A stretch of 64,000 nucleotides of DNA from Microvirga antarctica (GTDB taxonomy: Bacteria > Pseudomonadota > Alphaproteobacteria > Rhizobiales > Beijerinckiaceae): positions 124,001 through 188,000 of the forward strand of contig NZ_JAGEMM010000004.1 of NCBI RefSeq assembly GCF_017921815.1, given 5' to 3'. The notes beneath the pieces are model-generated. The model was not told the origin of the DNA and did not search any database. It saw only the letters and a list, made by a program, of their open reading frames with translations. Positions 1-9,361 of the stretch are shown piece after piece; the stretch's first letter is position 1, and every line of letters starts with the position of its first letter. The translations under genes and the position numbers were made by a program.

Positions 1-156
1 AGGTCTTGATCAGCGTCGATTTTCCAGCACCATTGTCGCCCAGCAGACACATCACCTCACCGCGTCGCACCGTCATCGAGATGCCCGACAGGGCGATGAC
101 GGAGCCGAAATGTTTGACGATGTTGCGGACGTCGATGAGCGTGTCGGTGGTGGCCA

Positions 157-157
<1 letters not shown>
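1..157 (-). CDS. Sugar (probably inositol) ABC transporter ATP-binding protein, N-terminal part cut by the window edge
   Basis: Only the first 52 residues are present; the gene runs off the left edge. They show the start of an ABC ATPase of the carbohydrate-uptake type with a complete Walker A motif, GDNGAGKS, at residues 40-47. The ATG shares its A with the TGA stop of the permease gene upstream, so the two are translationally coupled. With the permease and the periplasmic receptor it forms an ABC importer next to the inositol genes, so inositol or a related sugar is the likely substrate (inference from context). Whether it has the usual two ATPase domains cannot be seen here. Confidence 0.85.
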
Positions 158-1296
<1,139 letters not shown>

Positions 1297-1362
1297 TGCC
1301 GCCTCCTTGGCCGTCAGGATGGCAGTCCGCCACGACTTGGCGGACTGCCGGATCGGATTGCC

Positions 1363-2313
1363 TTAGCGGATGCCCTTGGACGACAGGTCGACGACCTGGG
1401 CTGCCTTCTCCTTGGTGACGAGGTTCGGGCCGGACGGAACGTTGCCGCCGGGGATCAGGCCGTATTTGGCGTTCAGCGCCAGGAAGACGACCGGCAGGTA
1501 ACCCTGCAGGTATTGCTGCTGGTCGATGGCGAACGCAGCCTCGCCGGCCGCGATCGACTTGAGGAGATTGGCCGACAGATCGAACGAGGCGATGCGCACC
1601 GCGCCCGTCTTGCCGACTTCCTTCACGGCCGCGATCGCCGGCTCGCCCGAAAGCGGTCCCAGCGCCATGATCGTGTCGATGGCGGTGTCAGTGGTCAGCG
1701 CCGCCTTCACCTTCGCGCGGATCTCGGTGGGATCGCTCGAAACCGGCAGCACGGTCACCTTGCCGCCGAAGCCTTCCGTGAATCCTTTGCAGCGCAGGTC
1801 GAGGGAGACGTTGCCGACCTCGTGGTTGACGCAGAGCCCGGCCTTGCCGCCCATCTCCTTCAGTTTTGCGCCCGCAATCCTGCCGGCATCGATCTCGTCC
1901 TGTCCCACATGGAGCAGGGCGCCAAGCTTCTTTGAAACATCAGAGCCTGCGTTCATCGACACGACGGGAATGCCCGCCGCCACAGCCTTCTGGATCGCCG
2001 GGCCGAGCGCCGAGGAATCCGGAATCGACACGATGAGACCGGCGGGCTTCTGGTTGACGGCGGCGTCGATGAGTTGGCTCATCGCCACCATGTCGAAAGT
2101 CTCGGGCGCGCGGTAATCGACCTGGACCTTCATGTCCTGGCCGGCGGCGGTGACGCCGTTCTTGACCACCGACCAGAACGGGTCGTTGGCTTGCCCATGG
2201 CTCACCACAATGATCCGCCCGCCCTGCTGGGCCATGGCGGGAAGGGCGGTCGAGAGCGCGAGGGTCGTGGTGAGAGCTGCCGCGGCAGCCAGGCGGGTAA
2301 CAAGAGACGTCAT
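1363..2313 (-). CDS. Sugar ABC transporter substrate-binding protein (RbsB-like)
   Basis: Periplasmic binding protein of 316 residues (peripla_BP_4/RbsB type). A clear Sec signal peptide spans residues 1-28, with cleavage expected after AMA. The mature part starts with a strand like that of ribose and inositol receptors (IIVVSHGQANDPFW), followed by GLIVSIPDSSALGPAIQKA. The start at 2313 was chosen because GGAGG lies just upstream and the signal peptide begins there; a longer in-frame reading adds 18 residues unlike a signal peptide. It is divergent from the RpiR regulator gene and shares a control region with the inverted repeat described at 2506-2521. It probably delivers inositol or a related polyol to the adjacent permease. 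Confidence 0.9.
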   Translation of the reverse strand: MTSLVTRLAAAAALTTTLALSTALPAMAQQGGRIIVVSHGQANDPFWSVVKNGVTAAGQDMKVQVDYRAPETFDMVAMSQLIDAAVNQKPAGLIVSIPDSSALGPAIQKAVAAGIPVVSMNAGSDVSKKLGALLHVGQDEIDAGRIAGAKLKEMGGKAGLCVNHEVGNVSLDLRCKGFTEGFGGKVTVLPVSSDPTEIRAKVKAALTTDTAIDTIMALGPLSGEPAIAAVKEVGKTGAVRIASFDLSANLLKSIAAGEAAFAIDQQQYLQGYLPVVFLALNAKYGLIPGGNVPSGPNLVTKEKAAQVVDLSSKGIR

Positions 2314-2475
2314 GATGTGTCCTCCCCGGATGGGTCCCTGAGATCCATCGTCCGGAGGCTCCGGCACCGATGGAAAGCGCGGCTGTCAAAGCGCCGCGTC
2401 GTTGAGTTGGCAGGGAATGTCCGATGCATGAGGGCGGCATCGAGCAATTGGCGTTCCGCTGCCGGCCGATCAAAA

Positions 2476-2521
2476 CGGAATGATCAAGCCTTTTGTCTCA
2501 TTCTTTGGAATTTTTATTCCA
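2476..2521. promoter_or_regulatory. Probable RpiR/IolR operator pair between the ABC receptor gene and the regulator gene
   Basis: A near-perfect 16-bp inverted repeat, TGGAATTTTTATTCCA, lies at 2506-2521 (6-bp arms, 4-bp centre). Exactly 30 bp upstream, at 2476-2491, lies a weaker copy with an intact left half (CGGAAT) and a degraded right half. The same motif and the same 30-bp spacing recur between the inositol dehydrogenase gene and iolC. RpiR-family IolR proteins are known to control inositol genes in proteobacteria, so autoregulation and control of the importer are likely. Binding itself is inferred. Confidence 0.6.
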
Positions 2522-2588
2522 TTCTTGGCTGATCGGTGTCAAGCTCAATCATCATGTCGAAAGAGGGCACACGGAGGCTGACAGCACG

Positions 2589-3437
2589 ATGGCGGACGGC
2601 TTGGGAGTGATGGCTGAGGCCGCCCCGGAGGATTACGAGGGACTCCGGCAGTTGCTGCTGCACCGCCGCGAGGCGATGCCGAAACGGCTCAAGCAACTCG
2701 CGGCTTTTGCGCTCGCCCACCCAGAGGAGATGGCCTTCGGCACAGTGGCGGGAATCGCCGAACATGCGGGGGTCCAGCCCTCGACGTTGGTGCGGTTTGC
2801 CAAGAGCCTGGGCTATGACGGTTTCTCGCATCTGCAACAGCTCTTTCGCGATCGTCTGCGCGAACGGTTTCCCGATTACCGAGAACGGCTGCGCGGCCTG
2901 CGTGAGGCGGAGGGCCACCACGTCCATGCGGTCTCGCTGCTCGACGGCTTTGCCGCAGCGGCGGCCGTTTCGCTCGAGCGGATGCGCGGATCCGTGCGGC
3001 CCGAGGAATTGTCGCGCTCCATTGAGACGCTGGCCAAGGCGGACACGATCTATCTGCTGGGCGCGCGGCGGGTTTTTCCCGTTTCGCTTTACTGCGCCTA
3101 CGCGTTCGGCAAGCTGGGGGTGCGGGCGATTCTCATCGATCACATCGCCCAGCTCGGCCCCGAGCAACTGGCCACGGCGACCGAGCGGGATGCCGTGCTG
3201 GCGATCAGCTTCACGCCTTACGCCCCTGTCACCGCGGAACTCGCAGCGGCAGCGGCGCGGCGCGACATTCCCGTGGTGGCAATCACCGATTCGGCCTTCA
3301 GCCCCCTCGTGCCGAGCGCCGATGTCTGGCTGGAAGTGGCCGAATCCGATTTCGGCGCCTTTCGGTCCTTGTCTGCTTCGTTCGCGCTCGCCATGGCGCT
3401 CGTCGTCGGAACGGCGGAGAAACGCGCCGAGGGGTAA
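2589..3437 (+). CDS. RpiR-family transcriptional regulator, probable inositol regulator (IolR-like)
   Basis: About 282 residues: an N-terminal RpiR helix-turn-helix domain (VAGIAEHAGVQPSTLVRFAK, then LGYDGF) and a C-terminal SIS sugar-phosphate-binding domain (YLLGARRVFPVS; later AISFTPYAPVT). The start at 2589 was chosen over an upstream in-frame start at 2493 because GGAGG lies 12 bases before it and the extra 32 residues look non-native; 2610 (after GGGAG) is an alternative. It is divergent from the importer and convergent with the inositol dehydrogenase gene. By position and by the shared inverted repeats it probably represses the importer and iol genes and responds to a phosphorylated inositol intermediate. 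The ligand is inferred from the family. Confidence 0.88.
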   Translation: MADGLGVMAEAAPEDYEGLRQLLLHRREAMPKRLKQLAAFALAHPEEMAFGTVAGIAEHAGVQPSTLVRFAKSLGYDGFSHLQQLFRDRLRERFPDYRERLRGLREAEGHHVHAVSLLDGFAAAAAVSLERMRGSVRPEELSRSIETLAKADTIYLLGARRVFPVSLYCAYAFGKLGVRAILIDHIAQLGPEQLATATERDAVLAISFTPYAPVTAELAAAAARRDIPVVAITDSAFSPLVPSADVWLEVAESDFGAFRSLSASFALAMALVVGTAEKRAEG

Positions 3438-3479
3438 ATGCGAGGGCCGGCGCCCAGCCACTCGCGCCATGTGGCCAGT

Positions 3480-4469
3480 CTAGAGTCTGACGGGCCGGCC
3501 GGATTTCGCCGATTCGGTCGCAGCATCCGCGAGCCTCTGGGCCATCAGGCCATCGCGCCCGGTTGGCTCGCAGGGGCTGCGGTTCTTGACCGCTGCCAGA
3601 AAGGAATCGAGCTCCGCCCGATACGCATCCGCATAGCGCTCAAGGAAGAAATCCTGCACCGGATCGGCCGTGATGCCGGCAGCGTTCGCGACTTCCACCG
3701 TCGTGCGGTGAATGTTGCCGGCGCGGATCATGCCCTTTGACCCGTGGACTTCCACGCGCTGGTCATAACCGTAAGTGGCGCGCCGCGAATTGGAGATCTG
3801 GACGATCCGGCCTTTGGCGGTCTTGAGCAGGACCGCAGCCGTATCCACGTCGCCAGCCTTGCCGATCGCCGGATCGACCAGAGCCGAGCCGACAGCGTGA
3901 ACTTCGACCGGTTCATCGCCGAGCAACAGAAACCGCGCCATGTCCAGATCGTGGATCATCATGTCGCGAAACAGACCGCCGGAGGTGGCGATGTAGCTGA
4001 CCGGGGGCGGGCCGGGGTCGCGCGACAGAATCGTCACCAGCTCGACCTCGCCCACTTCACCCTCAGCCAGACGCCGCCGCAAGCTCGCAAAATTGGGATC
4101 GAAGCGGCGGTTGAAGCCGATCATCAAGAGCGATCCGGCTTTCTCGACAACGGACAGGCAAGCCTCGATGCGCGAGCTGGAGAGATCGACCGGCTTTTCG
4201 CAGAACACAGCCTTGCCGGCGCGGGCCCCGCGCTCGATGAGATCGGCGTGCGTGGTCGTGGGCGTGCAGATCAGAATGGCATCCACATCCGCGCGTTCGA
4301 CGACCGCGTCAAGGGAGGCGACCTCGGCCCCCGTGGCGGCCGCAAGTTCCTGTGCGGAAGGGTCGTGCGGATCGGCCACCGCGACGAGGCGGGCGTCCGG
4401 ATGGTTGGCCGCGTTGCGGCCGTGAATGCGGCCGATGCGGCCGGCGCCCAGTACGGCGATCTTGATCAT
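3480..4469 (-). CDS. iolG: Inositol 2-dehydrogenase (Gfo/Idh/MocA family)
   Basis: NAD-dependent enzyme of 329 residues that oxidises myo-inositol to scyllo-inosose, the first step of inositol catabolism. The Rossmann motif GAGRIGRIHG is at residues 8-17. The family EKP motif with its catalytic Lys is at 91-93, and an IHDLDMAR motif with the catalytic His is near 172-179. Length matches bacterial IdhA/IolG. It diverges from iolC across 144 bp holding two copies of the putative IolR operator, and it is convergent with the regulator gene 42 bp away. It could act on a related inositol isomer; the iol neighbours make the myo-inositol assignment strong. Confidence 0.92.
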   Translation of the reverse strand: MIKIAVLGAGRIGRIHGRNAANHPDARLVAVADPHDPSAQELAAATGAEVASLDAVVERADVDAILICTPTTTHADLIERGARAGKAVFCEKPVDLSSSRIEACLSVVEKAGSLLMIGFNRRFDPNFASLRRRLAEGEVGEVELVTILSRDPGPPPVSYIATSGGLFRDMMIHDLDMARFLLLGDEPVEVHAVGSALVDPAIGKAGDVDTAAVLLKTAKGRIVQISNSRRATYGYDQRVEVHGSKGMIRAGNIHRTTVEVANAAGITADPVQDFFLERYADAYRAELDSFLAAVKNRSPCEPTGRDGLMAQRLADAATESAKSGRPVRL

Positions 4470-4506
4470 GATAGTCCCATTTCGATGTCCGGCTCAGCGG
4501 CAATTT

Positions 4507-4522
4507 TGGAATTGATGTTCCA
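4507..4522. promoter_or_regulatory. Probable IolR operator, site 1 upstream of iolC and iolG
   Basis: TGGAATTGATGTTCCA, an imperfect 16-bp inverted repeat (five of six arm positions pair), lies in the 144-bp divergent region between iolG and iolC. It matches the site at 2506-2521 in both arms (TGGAA and TTCCA). Confidence 0.6.
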
Positions 4523-4536
4523 GCTCATGATGGTAA

Positions 4537-4552
4537 TAGAATAAACGTTCCA
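4537..4552. promoter_or_regulatory. Probable IolR operator, site 2 upstream of iolC and iolG
   Basis: TAGAATAAACGTTCCA starts exactly 30 bp after site 1, the same spacing as the pair at 2476-2521. About three helical turns separate the sites, which suits two dimers binding the same DNA face. One arm carries a single change (TAGAAT for TGGAAT). Confidence 0.55.
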
Positions 4553-4613
4553 CGCCATCAAGGGCCGCCACAAGGCTCGAAACCGGTATCGTACCGGCTC
4601 CGGGAGAAAGACC

Positions 4614-6527
4614 ATGAAGCCCCTTCTCGATGTCATCACCATCGGCCGCTCCTCGGTCGATCTGTATGGCCAGCAGGTGGGCGGCAGGCTAGAGGACATG
4701 GCGTCCTTCTCCAAGGCGGTTGGCGGCTGCCCGGCCAACATCGCCATCGGTACGGCGCGTCTCGGTCTGAAATCGGGCGTCATCACCCGGGTCGGGGACG
4801 AGGGGATGGGCCATTTCATCCGCGAGCAGATGGTCCGCGAAGGCGTCGCGACGGCCGGGATCGTCACGGACACGGAGCGTCTCACGGCACTCGTCATTCT
4901 CAGCGTGCGCGACGAGAGCTCGTTCCCGCTCATCTTCTACCGCGACAACTGCGCCGACATGGCGCTGACGCCGGACGACATCGACGAGAGCTTCGTTGCC
5001 TCGGCCGGAGCGGTGGTGGTCACGGGAACGCATTTCTCGCGACCCAACACGGACGCGGCGCAGAAGAAGGCAATCCGAATCGCCAAGGCGAATGGCCGGA
5101 AAGTGGTCTTCGACGTGGATTATCGCCCCAACCTGTGGGGCCTTCTCGGCCATGCGGCGGGCGATTCCCGCTACGTCCGCTCCGAGGCCGTCACCGAGCA
5201 TCTCAAACCCATCCTGGCCGATTGCGACCTCATCGTCGGCACGGAGGAGGAGTTGCACGTCGCCGGCGGTTCCGAAGATACATTGCAGGCCATCCGCAAC
5301 ATTCGGGCCGCATCAAGCGCGACCATCGTGTGCAAGCGCGGGCCAATGGGATGCGTCGTCTTCCCGGGCCCAATTCCGGCCTCGCTGGATGACGGCGTCA
5401 AGGGACCGGGGTTTCCCGTGGAGGTCTACAATGTCCTTGGCGCAGGAGACGCCTTCCTGTCGGGTTTCCTGCGCGGCTGGCTCAGGGACGAGGCGCTGAT
5501 CACATGCTGCACCTACGCCAACGCGTGTGGGGCGTTCGCCGTGTCCCGGCTCCTGTGCTCGCCGGAAATTCCCACCTTTCCGGAACTGCAGCATTTCCTT
5601 GAGCATGGCAGCCGGTCGAAAGCGTTGCGGCTCGACGAAGACATCAATCACATCCACTGGGCCACCACCCGCCGTCCCCAGGCCGGTACCCTGCGGGCGC
5701 TTGCCATCGATCACCGGGCCCAACTGGAGGCGATGGCGCAGGAGGTCGGCGCCTCCCTGGACCGGATTCCCGCCTTCAAGGTGCTGGCGGTCGATGCCGC
5801 CGCGCGTGTTGCCAAGGGCCGCGCAGGATTCGGCATGCTGCTCGACGGCACCTATGGGCGCGAAGCGTTGTTCCGCGCCGGCGACCATCCGTTCTGGGTC
5901 GGTCGTCCGGTCGAATTTCCCGGCTCGCGGCCGCTCGATTTCGAGGGCAAGGGCAGCCTCGGCGCGCAGTTGATCGAATGGCCGGTGGGCCACACCATCA
6001 AGTGCCTCTGCTTTTACCACCCCGACGATCCGGCCGACCTCAAGGAACGTCAGGAGCGCGAATTGCTGCGCCTCTACGATGCGGCCCGCAAGGTCGGCCG
6101 CGAGTTGCTGGTCGAGATCATCGCCGGCAAGAACGGCCCGCTTCGAACCGACACGGTCGCGCTCGTCGTGCAGCGCCTCTATGATCTCGGCATCAAGCCT
6201 GACTGGTGGAAGCTCGAGCCGCAATCGGACAAGCAAGCCTGGCGTGCCGTCGGGGATGTGATCCGGGCGAATGATCCCTATTGTCGGGGAATCGTGCTCC
6301 TGGGTCTCGAAGCGCCCGAGGCCGCGCTGGAGGCGGCGTTTGAAGCCGCTGCCAGCGAAAGCCTGGTCAGGGGTTTTGCGGTCGGTCGCACCATCTTCAG
6401 CGAGGCAGCCCGTCGTTGGCTCAAGGGCGACATGACAGATGAGGCAGCGGTTGCCGATATGGCCGGCCGCTTTCAGAGACTGGTCGATTCGTGGGAGCGA
6501 ATCGCCGGCGACACAAGGGCCGCCTGA
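4614..6527 (+). CDS. iolC: Bifunctional 5-dehydro-2-deoxygluconokinase / 5-dehydro-2-deoxyphosphogluconate aldolase (IolC with C-terminal DUF2090)
   Basis: A 637-residue fusion. Residues 1 to about 325 are a PfkB-type sugar kinase that phosphorylates 2-deoxy-5-keto-gluconate; the GAGDAF motif with the catalytic Asp is at D279. The remaining roughly 300 residues are a DUF2090 domain, which replaces a separate IolJ aldolase in many alphaproteobacteria and splits the phosphorylated product into malonate semialdehyde and dihydroxyacetone phosphate. GGGAGAAAG just upstream of the ATG is a good ribosome binding site. It is the first gene of iolCDEB and lies behind two putative IolR operators. The aldolase role is known from the family and is not shown by residues I can point to. 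Confidence 0.92.
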   Translation: MKPLLDVITIGRSSVDLYGQQVGGRLEDMASFSKAVGGCPANIAIGTARLGLKSGVITRVGDEGMGHFIREQMVREGVATAGIVTDTERLTALVILSVRDESSFPLIFYRDNCADMALTPDDIDESFVASAGAVVVTGTHFSRPNTDAAQKKAIRIAKANGRKVVFDVDYRPNLWGLLGHAAGDSRYVRSEAVTEHLKPILADCDLIVGTEEELHVAGGSEDTLQAIRNIRAASSATIVCKRGPMGCVVFPGPIPASLDDGVKGPGFPVEVYNVLGAGDAFLSGFLRGWLRDEALITCCTYANACGAFAVSRLLCSPEIPTFPELQHFLEHGSRSKALRLDEDINHIHWATTRRPQAGTLRALAIDHRAQLEAMAQEVGASLDRIPAFKVLAVDAAARVAKGRAGFGMLLDGTYGREALFRAGDHPFWVGRPVEFPGSRPLDFEGKGSLGAQLIEWPVGHTIKCLCFYHPDDPADLKERQERELLRLYDAARKVGRELLVEIIAGKNGPLRTDTVALVVQRLYDLGIKPDWWKLEPQSDKQAWRAVGDVIRANDPYCRGIVLLGLEAPEAALEAAFEAAASESLVRGFAVGRTIFSEAARRWLKGDMTDEAAVADMAGRFQRLVDSWERIAGDTRAA

Positions 6528-6566
6528 GATGCAGGCCGAGCAACTCCGGTCGCCAGAGGAGCAACC

Positions 6567-8414
6567 ATGAGCACCATCCGCCTGACCATGGCGCAAGCCA
6601 TCACGCGCTTTCTCGCCGCGCAGAAGACTGAGATCGACGGCGTCGAGACGGCGCTTTTCGCCGGCGTCTGGGCGATCTTCGGGCATGGCAACGTGGCCGG
6701 CATGGGCGAGGCTCTGCACGGGGTGCGCGACACGCTGCCGACCTTCCGTGGGCACAACGAACAAGGCATGGCCCATGCGGCCATCGCGTTCGCAAAAGCC
6801 TCGCGGCGGCGCCGCATGATGGCCTGCACCACGTCGATCGGCCCGGGTGCAACCAACATGGTGACGGCCGCCGCGCTCGCGCATGTCAATCGTCTTCCGG
6901 TGCTGTTTCTTCCCGGCGACGTCTTTGCCAACAGACGGCCTGATCCGGTGCTGCAGCAGATTGAAAGCTTTGCCGACGGGACGGTATCGGCGAACGATTG
7001 CTTCAGGCCCGTGTCGCGCTACTTCGATCGGATCTCGCGGCCGGAGCAGATCATGCCGGCGCTTCATCAGGCAATGACTGTGCTGACCGATCCCGCCGAA
7101 TGCGGCCCGGTGACGTTGGCGCTCTGCCAGGATACGCAGGCCGAGGCCTATGATTATCCCGAGAGCTTCTTCGCCGAGCGCCTCTGGACGCAGCGGCGGA
7201 TTCGCCCGGATCAGAGCGAGCTCGCCCGGGCCGTCGCGTTGATCAGATCGGCCCGCAAGCCGTTCATCGTCGCCGGCGGCGGCGTTCTCTTCTCCAGTGC
7301 CGAGACCGTCTTGGCGGACTTCGCGAGCCGGCATGGTGTCGTGGTGGCGGAAACGCAGGCCGGCAAGTCAAGCTTGCCGCACGATCATCCGCGTAATCTC
7401 GGCGCCATCGGCGTCACCGGGACGGCTGCGGCCAACGCCTTGGCCGAGGAAGCCGATGTGGTGATTGCGGTTGGCACACGCCTTCAGGATTTTACGACCG
7501 GCTCCTGGGCCCTGTTCAAAAATCCCGACCGTCGCATCATCGGGCTGAATGTTCAGACCTTCGATGCGACCAAGCACGAAGCCTCTCCCCTCGTCTGCGA
7601 CGCCAGGGTCGGCCTGGAGGAGCTGGGTGCCGCGCTGCAGGGATGGACTGCGCCGGATGCCTGGGTGGCCAAGGCGGATTCTGAGATGGCGCGGTGGGTG
7701 ACGGAGGCCGCGCGCTACACGGACCCGACCAATGCGGAACGCCCTTCCGATGCGCAGGTCGTCGGAGCGGTCCAGCGCAATGCCGCGCCATCGGACGTGA
7801 TTGTGTGCGCCGCCGGCGGATTGCCGGGCGAGCTACACAAACACTGGAAGGCCTCGCAGGCGCTGGGCTACCACATGGAATACGGCTATTCCTGCATGGG
7901 ATACGAGATTGCAGGCGGGCTCGGTGTCAAGATGGCTGATCCCGATCGGGAGGTCGTCGTGATGGTGGGAGATGGGTCCTACCTGATGATGAATTCCGAC
8001 ATCGCGACGTCGATCATGCTGGGATTGAGACTGACCATCGTGCTGCTCGATAATCGCGGCTACGGTTGCATCAACCGACTGCAGCGCGCGACTGGTTCGG
8101 AGAGCTTCAACAACCTGCTCGAGGACACCCGCCACGTGGCGCTGCCGGACATCGATTTCGCGGCCCATGCGGCGAGTCTGGGTGCGCTTGCGATCAAGGT
8201 GGATGGAATTGCCGGGCTTGAAGCCGCGCTCAAGGACGCGCGCAAGGCGGAGCGCACCAGCGTCATCGTGATCGACACGGATCCTCTTGCGACGACCGAT
8301 GCGGGCGGCCATTGGTGGGATGTGGCGGTTCCGGAAGTCTCCCGGCGCCCGCAGGTCAACGAAGCGCGCAGGACCTACGAACGCGCGCTGGCGTCGGGAC
8401 GGGACAACAACTGA
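6567..8414 (+). CDS. iolD: 3D-(3,5/4)-trihydroxycyclohexane-1,2-dione acylhydrolase (decyclizing)
   Basis: Thiamine-diphosphate enzyme of 615 residues that hydrolytically opens the inositol ring, giving 5-deoxy-glucuronate. The ThDP/Mg motif starts at GDGS (468-471) and ends with Asn at 496 (LLDNRG). The N-terminal domain has RGHNEQGMAHAA with the Glu typical of ThDP enzymes. AGGAG lies 12 bases before the ATG. It lies 39 bp after iolC and is followed by iolE, so it belongs to one operon. Length and motifs fit IolD throughout. Confidence 0.95.
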   Translation: MSTIRLTMAQAITRFLAAQKTEIDGVETALFAGVWAIFGHGNVAGMGEALHGVRDTLPTFRGHNEQGMAHAAIAFAKASRRRRMMACTTSIGPGATNMVTAAALAHVNRLPVLFLPGDVFANRRPDPVLQQIESFADGTVSANDCFRPVSRYFDRISRPEQIMPALHQAMTVLTDPAECGPVTLALCQDTQAEAYDYPESFFAERLWTQRRIRPDQSELARAVALIRSARKPFIVAGGGVLFSSAETVLADFASRHGVVVAETQAGKSSLPHDHPRNLGAIGVTGTAAANALAEEADVVIAVGTRLQDFTTGSWALFKNPDRRIIGLNVQTFDATKHEASPLVCDARVGLEELGAALQGWTAPDAWVAKADSEMARWVTEAARYTDPTNAERPSDAQVVGAVQRNAAPSDVIVCAAGGLPGELHKHWKASQALGYHMEYGYSCMGYEIAGGLGVKMADPDREVVVMVGDGSYLMMNSDIATSIMLGLRLTIVLLDNRGYGCINRLQRATGSESFNNLLEDTRHVALPDIDFAAHAASLGALAIKVDGIAGLEAALKDARKAERTSVIVIDTDPLATTDAGGHWWDVAVPEVSRRPQVNEARRTYERALASGRDNN

Positions 8415-8464
8415 CGGTGGCTCGTCACGATCAGGATATTCAGGGATTGAGGAAAGACAAGCAG

Positions 8465-9349
8465 ATGACGATCCGTATCGGGGCCAATCCCATTGGCTGG
8501 TCGAATGACGACATGCTGGAACTCGGTGGCGAAACACCGTTGGAGGTCTGCCTCTCCGAGGCGCGTGAGGCGGGTTTCGTCGGGATGGAACTCGGCAACA
8601 AATTCCCGCGTGACGCGCAGGCCCTGAAAACGGCGCTTGCGCCCTTCAAGATGGCCTGCATCTCGGGCTGGTATTCGGCCGAACTTCTGCTGCGCGATGC
8701 GCAAGCCGAGATGACGGCCTTGCGTCCGCATCTCGATCTGCTCAAGGCGATGGGCTCCAATGTGCTCGTCTTCGCCGAGACATCGAACGCGATTCACGGC
8801 GACCGTTCCAAGCCGCTCTCGCAGCGCCCGGTGATGAAGGCTGGCGACTGGGCCGCCTACGGCCGACGGGTGACGGAGGTTGCCGAGAGGACGCTGGAAG
8901 AGGGCGTGCGCCTTGTCTACCACCACCACATGGGCACCATCGTCCAATCCGAGGCGGATATCGACGCGTTCATGAATGCAACCGGCGATGCGGCGCATCT
9001 GCTGCTCGACACGGGCCACGCCACCTGGGGCGGCGCGGATCCTGCCGCCCTGGCGCGCCGCTATCGCAACCGCATCAGCCATGTCCACACCAAGGATGTG
9101 CGCAGGGAGGTGATGAACAAGGCGAAGGCCGAGGATTGGAGTTTCCTCGATTCCGTTCTCGCCGGCGTCTACACGGTGCCCGGCGACGGGATGGTTGATT
9201 TCGTGTCCGTGTTCAAAGAGCTCCCGGATTATCACGGCTGGGTCGTCATCGAAGCGGAGCAGGATCCGAAGAAGGCAAACCCGCTCGTCTATGCCAAAAT
9301 GGGCTATGCCAATCTGACCCGCTTCCTGAAAGAAGCAGGCTTGCGCTAG
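8465..9349 (+). CDS. iolE: myo-Inosose-2 dehydratase
   Basis: TIM-barrel metal enzyme of 294 residues (AP endonuclease 2 family) that dehydrates scyllo-inosose to trihydroxycyclohexane-dione. It starts with the family hallmark MTIRIGANPIGWSNDDM. Metal-binding segments YHHHMG, LLLDTGHATWGG, ISHVHTKD and VIEAEQDP appear in the expected order. The ATG at 8465 was chosen because homology starts there and GAGGAAAG precedes it; an in-frame reading open 51 codons further upstream overlaps iolD. It lies between iolD and iolB in the operon. Confidence 0.95.
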   Translation: MTIRIGANPIGWSNDDMLELGGETPLEVCLSEAREAGFVGMELGNKFPRDAQALKTALAPFKMACISGWYSAELLLRDAQAEMTALRPHLDLLKAMGSNVLVFAETSNAIHGDRSKPLSQRPVMKAGDWAAYGRRVTEVAERTLEEGVRLVYHHHMGTIVQSEADIDAFMNATGDAAHLLLDTGHATWGGADPAALARRYRNRISHVHTKDVRREVMNKAKAEDWSFLDSVLAGVYTVPGDGMVDFVSVFKELPDYHGWVVIEAEQDPKKANPLVYAKMGYANLTRFLKEAGLR

Positions 9350-9361
9350 AGGATCTCAGCC

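Noticed and set aside
5313..7334. Long open frame of 673 codons on the minus strand across iolC and iolD
   Set aside because: It lies entirely antisense to two strongly supported iol genes, has no recognisable domain and is rich in Arg, Gly and His, as expected for the shadow of a GC-rich gene.
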